Below are positions 60,248-64,000 of a stretch of DNA of 64,000 nt, piece by piece. Every line of letters begins with the position of its first letter. Within the stretch, counting starts at the first letter, position 1. Position numbers and translations under genes: made by a program. Under the pieces are notes generated by a model. That model did not search any database. It saw nothing but the letters and a program-made list of their open reading frames with translations, and was not told the DNA's origin. Source of the stretch: Cyanobacterium aponinum PCC 10605 (lineage in GTDB: Bacteria > Cyanobacteriota > Cyanobacteriia > Cyanobacteriales > Cyanobacteriaceae); assembly GCF_000317675.1 (NCBI RefSeq), contig NC_019776.1, positions 3,472,001 through 3,536,000 on the forward strand, in the 5' to 3' direction.

Positions 60248-61302
60248 ATGCCTTCAAGAATCAAAATTGAACCCCATTTAAGTTTACAAGAATTAGAACA
60301 AGGGTATCGAAAAGCCAAACAAGGGATTGAAAAAATTCACTACCAAGTGATTTGGTTATTAGCACAAGGGAAACGAACCTCTTATGTTTCCCACGTTACA
60401 GGATATAGCTTAAGTTGGATTTACGAACTTGTTCGTAGTTATAATCGTTCGGGTGCAAAAATGTTGGGGGATCAAAGACAACATAATCGGGGTAGAAAAC
60501 CGTTATTAGACGATCAACAATTAGCTCTGCTATATCAAAGATTACAATCACCCCCCGATGATCAAGGACTTTGGAATGGTGTCAAAGTCGCAAAATGGCT
60601 CACTCAACTTCTAGATCGTACTATTTCTCCTCAAAGAGGATGGGAATATCTTAAAGGATTAGAATATCGTCTCCGATGTCCTCGTCCAAATCATCAAAAT
60701 TCTAGCTGCCTTGAACAAAATGAATGGAAAAATCAACTAGCAGAAAAAAAAAAAAGATTCAACAAGAATATCCCGACGCGGACGTTCAAGTGTGGGCTGA
60801 GGATGAGCATCGTTTAGGACTCAAACCAGTATTGAGAAGAGTATGGGTAGAAAAAGGTTATCAACCGATAGCTACGGTCAATTGGCGTTTTCAATGGTTG
60901 TGGTTATATGGCTTTGTGGAACCAAATACAGGAGAGACATATTGGTGGCTACTACCATATGTAAATACTGAATTGTTTAATCGAGTCTTAAAAGATTTTG
61001 CACAGCACTATGAAATAGGTAAAAACAAAAGGGTGATTTTAGCAATGGATCAAGCTGGTTGGCATCCGATTAAAGAAACGACGGAAATACCAGAGGGAAT
61101 CCACGTTATGCTGATGCCTTCTCACTCTCCAGAATTACAACCGGCAGAACGTTTGTGGCCATTAATAAATGAGGCCATCGCTAATAGGACATTTAAAAAT
61201 TTAGAAGAGTTAGAAGAGGTAGTTATTAGTAGATGCAAAAAAATTATGGAAGAAAAAGAAATAGTTAAAGGAATAGCCAATTTTTATTGGTGGCCTAATT
61301 AA
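60248..61302 (+). CDS. IS630-family transposase, two frames joined by likely -1 frameshift
   Basis: Frame 1 (60248-60817) has a helix-turn-helix region (LAQGKRTSYVSHVTGYSLSW) and ends beyond an A-run. Frame 2 (to 61302) carries the DDE catalytic core: AEDEHRLG (first Asp), AMDQAGWH (second Asp), LQPAERLWP (Glu). A run of 12 A (60744-60755) joins them; a -1 shift gives the fused KKKKIQQEYPDADVQVWAEDEHRLG sequence typical of the family. Fused length is about 350 residues, as usual. It may be expressed by programmed slippage rather than being mutated. Confidence 0.85.
60744..60755 (+). promoter_or_regulatory. Poly-A slippage site for transposase frameshift
   Basis: Twelve consecutive A residues in the overlap of the two transposase frames; ribosomal -1 slippage or transcriptional slippage here would join them. 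Confidence 0.6.
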
Positions 61303-62856
61303 TATCTTTTAGTGTGGCTAATTAAACGGATTTGATATTATAGGAGATTCACTAGGAGGAACAACAGCACTACAAATTGCCGGTGCACCGTTGAATATAA
61401 ATCGTTTACAAACAGAATGTAGTTCAGACAAAGTAATTATAAACATCGCCCTTATTCTCCAGTGTCAAGCGAGTTATTTACCTCCTACCCAATATCAAGT
61501 CGCTGATTCTCGTGTTAAGGCAGTAATTGCTACTCACCCTCTGGTAAGTAGTATTTTTGCATCAGAAGGGTTGAGTAAAATTAAAATTCCAACTATGATT
61601 ACCGCAGGAAGTCAAGACATAATTACTCCTTTTGTGATTGAGCAAATACACCCTTTTTTATGGTTACAAAATATACCTAAATATTTAATTTTTTTCCAAC
61701 CCGGTACTCATTTTAGTTCAACACAACCTTCTCCTGAATTTACTTTAGATAGTTTACCAGAGTTTTTATTAGGAAAAAATAGAAATATAAGCAGTGAATA
61801 TTTTCGAGGTATTGCGGTTGCTTTTTTAGAAGTTTATTTAAAAAATAATCAGGATTATTTAGTTTATTTAAGCTCAGATTATGGCAAATTTAGAGAAAAT
61901 AATTCTTTGCAAGTAAAACAAACTAATCAATTAAGTGTCAATGATTTGAAAGATGCTTATGGAGGGGATTTACCTTTTGCCATAGAAACATCTTTAGTGG
62001 TTACTCCTAGTTGGGAAAATCAAAATTTATCTATTCTTGAAGAGATAAAAAAAACAGGAGTTTTAAAAATTGCTTATCCTCAAAATAATGAGCCTTTAGG
62101 ATATATAAATCAAGATGGTGAATGGAGCGGTTTTTGTTCTTTTTTAGGACATAGTTTAGCTGACTATTTAGAATCAAATTTTGACTTTGATTTTGAAATA
62201 AAATTGGTATCTATTCCTTCTGATTCAGATAATCTCTTTAATTTAATTACTACTAATCAAGTTGATCTTGAATGTGGTCAAATAATTTCTAAAAATATAG
62301 ATAAGATAGTATTTTCTATTCCTTTTATGGTAACAGGAAATCAGTTTTTACTACCCCAGGGGGATACTCAAAATTTTAATCTTAGTAAGTTAAATAGTTT
62401 AAATATTGGCAGTATATATAATATTGCTAATGAAAAGTTTTTGGATGAAAACTATCCTCAAGCATCAAAGGTTTACTATAACAGTTTTGAAAATGTATTA
62501 ACTGATTTGGAAAATAATAAAATTGATGTTTTTTTAGGAAATAGCTTACTATTAAATAGTAAAATTAGTGAGATTAGTAATCAGAATAAATATAAAATAA
62601 ATCCTAAATTTATCTTAAATTGTGATTATTACGGTTTGTCATTACCTAGTTTTGATTCTCAATGGATTGATATTATTAATGGTTTTTTGACAAAAAATAC
62701 TTTATCTCAAAATTACTTCAATCAAGAAGCTAACAGTCTTTTATTAGAGCAGTTAAATTACTGTTTAAATTTTCAAAAAGACCCTTGATTTTCTTCGAAT
62801 AGAATATATATAAATCAAGAATGGTATTTAAGTGTTTAATAAAATTTAACAATACA

Positions 62857-63222
62857 TCAGCAAATTTCTTTAATAAATAGTTTTAGTTTTTCTCTCGCTA
62901 ATTTTAATTTATCATCATCAAATTCAAAATCACTTAAATTAACTAAAAATTCAATATATTCTGTATCTAAAACTATTCTAAAATCTTTTATATTCCATAA
63001 TAAATCTGAGGTAAACCTTAGATCGTAAATGTCATTTTTATCTGTTAAATAATCAGTTTTTTCTGTCATTTTATCTACCAAAATAATTGGGCGAACCCAA
63101 CATAAATCACGAGATGCGATCCCGAAGGGATCTGCTACGCAGCACGCATCTATTACTTCACAGTATAAAGACTTATTTTGATAATCTAAAGCTACTATTT
63201 GACTGGGAATAAAAACAGACAC
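62857..63222 (-). CDS. Small conserved protein with an in-frame palindromic repeat insertion
   Basis: 121 residues: an N-terminal segment (VFIPSQIVALDYQNKSLYCEVID), the insert-coded segment ACCVADPFGIAS, then RDLCWVRPIILVD and an acidic tail with FEFDDDKLKLAREKLKLFI. The insert at 63113-63150 matches a dispersed palindromic repeat. Without it the product would be about 109 residues. Function unknown. It is followed (toward lower coordinates) by the fused hydrolase gene in convergent orientation. Confidence 0.65.
   Translation of the reverse strand: MSVFIPSQIVALDYQNKSLYCEVIDACCVADPFGIASRDLCWVRPIILVDKMTEKTDYLTDKNDIYDLRFTSDLLWNIKDFRIVLDTEYIEFLVNLSDFEFDDDKLKLAREKLKLFIKEIC
63113..63150. repeat. 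Small dispersed palindromic repeat (family D), copy 2
   Basis: GATGCGATCCCGAAGGGATC then TGCTACGCAGCACGCATC. Outer arms GATGCG/CGCATC are inverted; ATCCC/GGGAT and TGCT/AGCA form inner hairpins. It is translated in frame as CCVADPFGIAS on the minus strand. Confidence 0.8.
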
Positions 63223-63358
63223 TTTACCAAAGATAAATATCCTAATTTGTAAAAAAATAACAACAACAATTATAAACTTTTTTGACTGCTCCTTGATACT
63301 CTTGCCTCTCGCCTTTAATCTATCATAATCATTGTAGAAGAACCATAATTAATATGAT

Positions 63359-64000
63359 TTATGCCACCAAAATAGGTTCACAAAGTTTGTCTTCTAATTC
63401 CTTTTCCTCTTGATACACAGATGCGATCGCATCTTCTATAATTGTAGAAATAGAGATACCTTGTTCATATTTTTTCAGCCATTGTTGAGCCTGATTACCT
63501 TCTCGAATTAGACGATTAACAGGAGTTAAAAAACAAGCAAAACCTAAATCCTTAGCAGTAGGATATAACTGGGCAACTAAACTTTCTAACCAATCACGGG
63601 CAACTATTTCCCTACCATCTTGCCAATGATACAAAGTCGCATCTAAACTATTTTTACTCACCGCCTGTTCATTATGACGAACTATTTTTAATAATTCCGT
63701 CTCTAAATCTCCTCGACTAATAGTACTCTGTTGTAGAGGATCTAAAGTACTATCTGCTAAAATCTGAAAAATCCTCGCCTCTAAAATTGCCGTAATGGCC
63801 AATAAATGAATGGGGTTTAAAACTAAATCACAAATTCTCAACTCTAACCGATTAAGACTATAAGGGCGATTATCTCCATTGGGACGCACAGAACACCACA
63901 AATGCCTTACGTTTTGCATTGTCCCTAAAACCAACTGTTTTTCAACCCACTCAACAAAATGGCTATGATTACGAAATAAAGGCACATCGATGGGAGTATG
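63359..64000 (-). CDS. gshA: Glutamate-cysteine ligase, cyanobacterial type (C-terminal part)
   Basis: The C-terminal ~213 codons of the enzyme that makes gamma-glutamylcysteine for glutathione. The reading frame continues upstream beyond the window edge (HTPIDVPLFRNHSHFVEW). Family stretches: VPLFRNHSHFVEWVEKQ, GTMQNVRHLWCSVRPNGDNRPY, LNRLELRICDLV. The ATG at 63985 is internal to the protein. The N-terminal ATP-grasp-like half is not visible here. Confidence 0.85.
   Translation of the reverse strand, partial: HTPIDVPLFRNHSHFVEWVEKQLVLGTMQNVRHLWCSVRPNGDNRPYSLNRLELRICDLVLNPIHLLAITAILEARIFQILADSTLDPLQQSTISRGDLETELLKIVRHNEQAVSKNSLDATLYHWQDGREIVARDWLESLVAQLYPTAKDLGFACFLTPVNRLIREGNQAQQWLKKYEQGISISTIIEDAIASVYQEEKELEDKLCEPILVA

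Larger units (their letters stand above)
60181..61337 (+). mobile_element. IS630-type insertion element
   Basis: The ends are inverted repeats: left TCAAATCCGCTTAATTGCAC and right (reverse complement) TCAAATCCGTTTAATTAGCC. Identical TTATA lies at 60176-60180 and 61338-61342; because IS630 elements duplicate TA, the exact ends could shift by a few bases. The element interrupts the hydrolase gene precisely before the GDSLGG motif. One transposase in two overlapping frames is encoded. Confidence 0.85.
59131..62788 (+). pseudogene. Secreted DUF1400 alpha/beta-hydrolase fused to a solute-binding domain, interrupted by an IS
   Basis: Removing the insertion 60181-61342 restores one open frame of about 831 codons across the junction (GVI then GDSLGG, the GxSxG nucleophile elbow). 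The order is signal peptide (FLISILISLFTCLF), DUF1400 (VYGSLSFSVAIESLETFAKTGELKEDL), hydrolase (LISHGFGSVRENF, GDSLGGTTAL, ITAGSQDIITP, PGTHFSSTQ), then from about nucleotide 62030 a family-3-like binding domain (TGVLKIAYPQNNEPLGYINQ). In this genome both halves should be inactive. The fusion of a hydrolase to a binding domain is unusual. Confidence 0.8.

Noticed and set aside
60248-61302. Transposase called as a simple pseudogene
   Set aside because: The break coincides with a 12-A run and a -1 shift restores a full family-like protein, so programmed frameshifting is at least as likely.

Overview
This window is an AT-rich cyanobacterial chromosome segment. It has many GCGATCGC (HIP1) octamers, a phycobilisome rod-core linker (cpcG), the cyanobacterial split DnaE intein (C half), SipA, a cyanobacterial-type glutamate-cysteine ligase and a pil-type chemotaxis cluster whose order recalls the slr1042-slr1045 block of Synechocystis. 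Base composition and gene content suggest a unicellular relative of Cyanobacterium or Geminocystis; the genus is inference. No rRNA, convincing tRNA or CRISPR array was seen. The window cuts cysK at the left edge and gshA at the right edge.

Layout. 1-8 kb: cysK end, a J-domain protein, sipA, a degenerate histidine kinase, pterin dehydratase, tgt, an anti-sigma-type ATPase, two small conserved proteins and dnaE-C with its intein. 8-22 kb: a CPA1 antiporter, a TrkA/KtrA-type regulator, a C-type-lectin-fold protein, two complementary bacterioferritin subunits, leuC, a degenerate REC-GGDEF protein, cpcG, an RnfD-like plus DUF2330 pair, a secreted Met/Gln-rich protein and mobA. 22-32 kb: DUF2555-coaBC, an ABC exporter, a Lys/Glu-rich protein, rnhB, a CCB2/CCB4-like factor, a KirBac channel and an MlaE-type permease. 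32-40 kb: the PilJ/CheW/CheY cluster, hpnH, murA, ruvX and pgsA. 40-49 kb: two unrelated TnpB elements around a hydrolase, a secreted protein, ilvD and der. 49-64 kb: pdxA, an RNB exonuclease with a dsRNA-binding tail, hisF, a HEAT-repeat protein, a membrane protein, pyrC, a DUF1400 hydrolase/solute-binding fusion broken by an IS630-type element, a small protein carrying an in-frame palindromic repeat, and gshA.

Most genes are housekeeping or cyanobacterial core genes arranged singly or in pairs. The unusual content is mainly in the intergenic DNA. There are two MITE-like families: family B (about 170-200 bp, GGCTCT-type ends, 7-8 bp target duplications, ISL3-like) and family A (about 145-280 bp, AACCTCAG/CTCAGGTT ends). 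One family-B copy sits inside the formerly shared stop region of two convergent genes, and family A repeatedly abuts stop codons in one orientation. There are also GGGGCGAATGGCCATTCGCCC palindromes, heptanucleotide tandem repeats and in-frame palindromic insertions in two genes. The most unusual coding findings are the RNB nuclease with a canonical C-terminal dsRBD and two upstream tandem dsRBD-like modules, the hydrolase/solute-binding fusion interrupted at its catalytic elbow, and a murA whose best ribosome-binding site points to an ATA codon. All family assignments were made by reading motifs; no database search was run.
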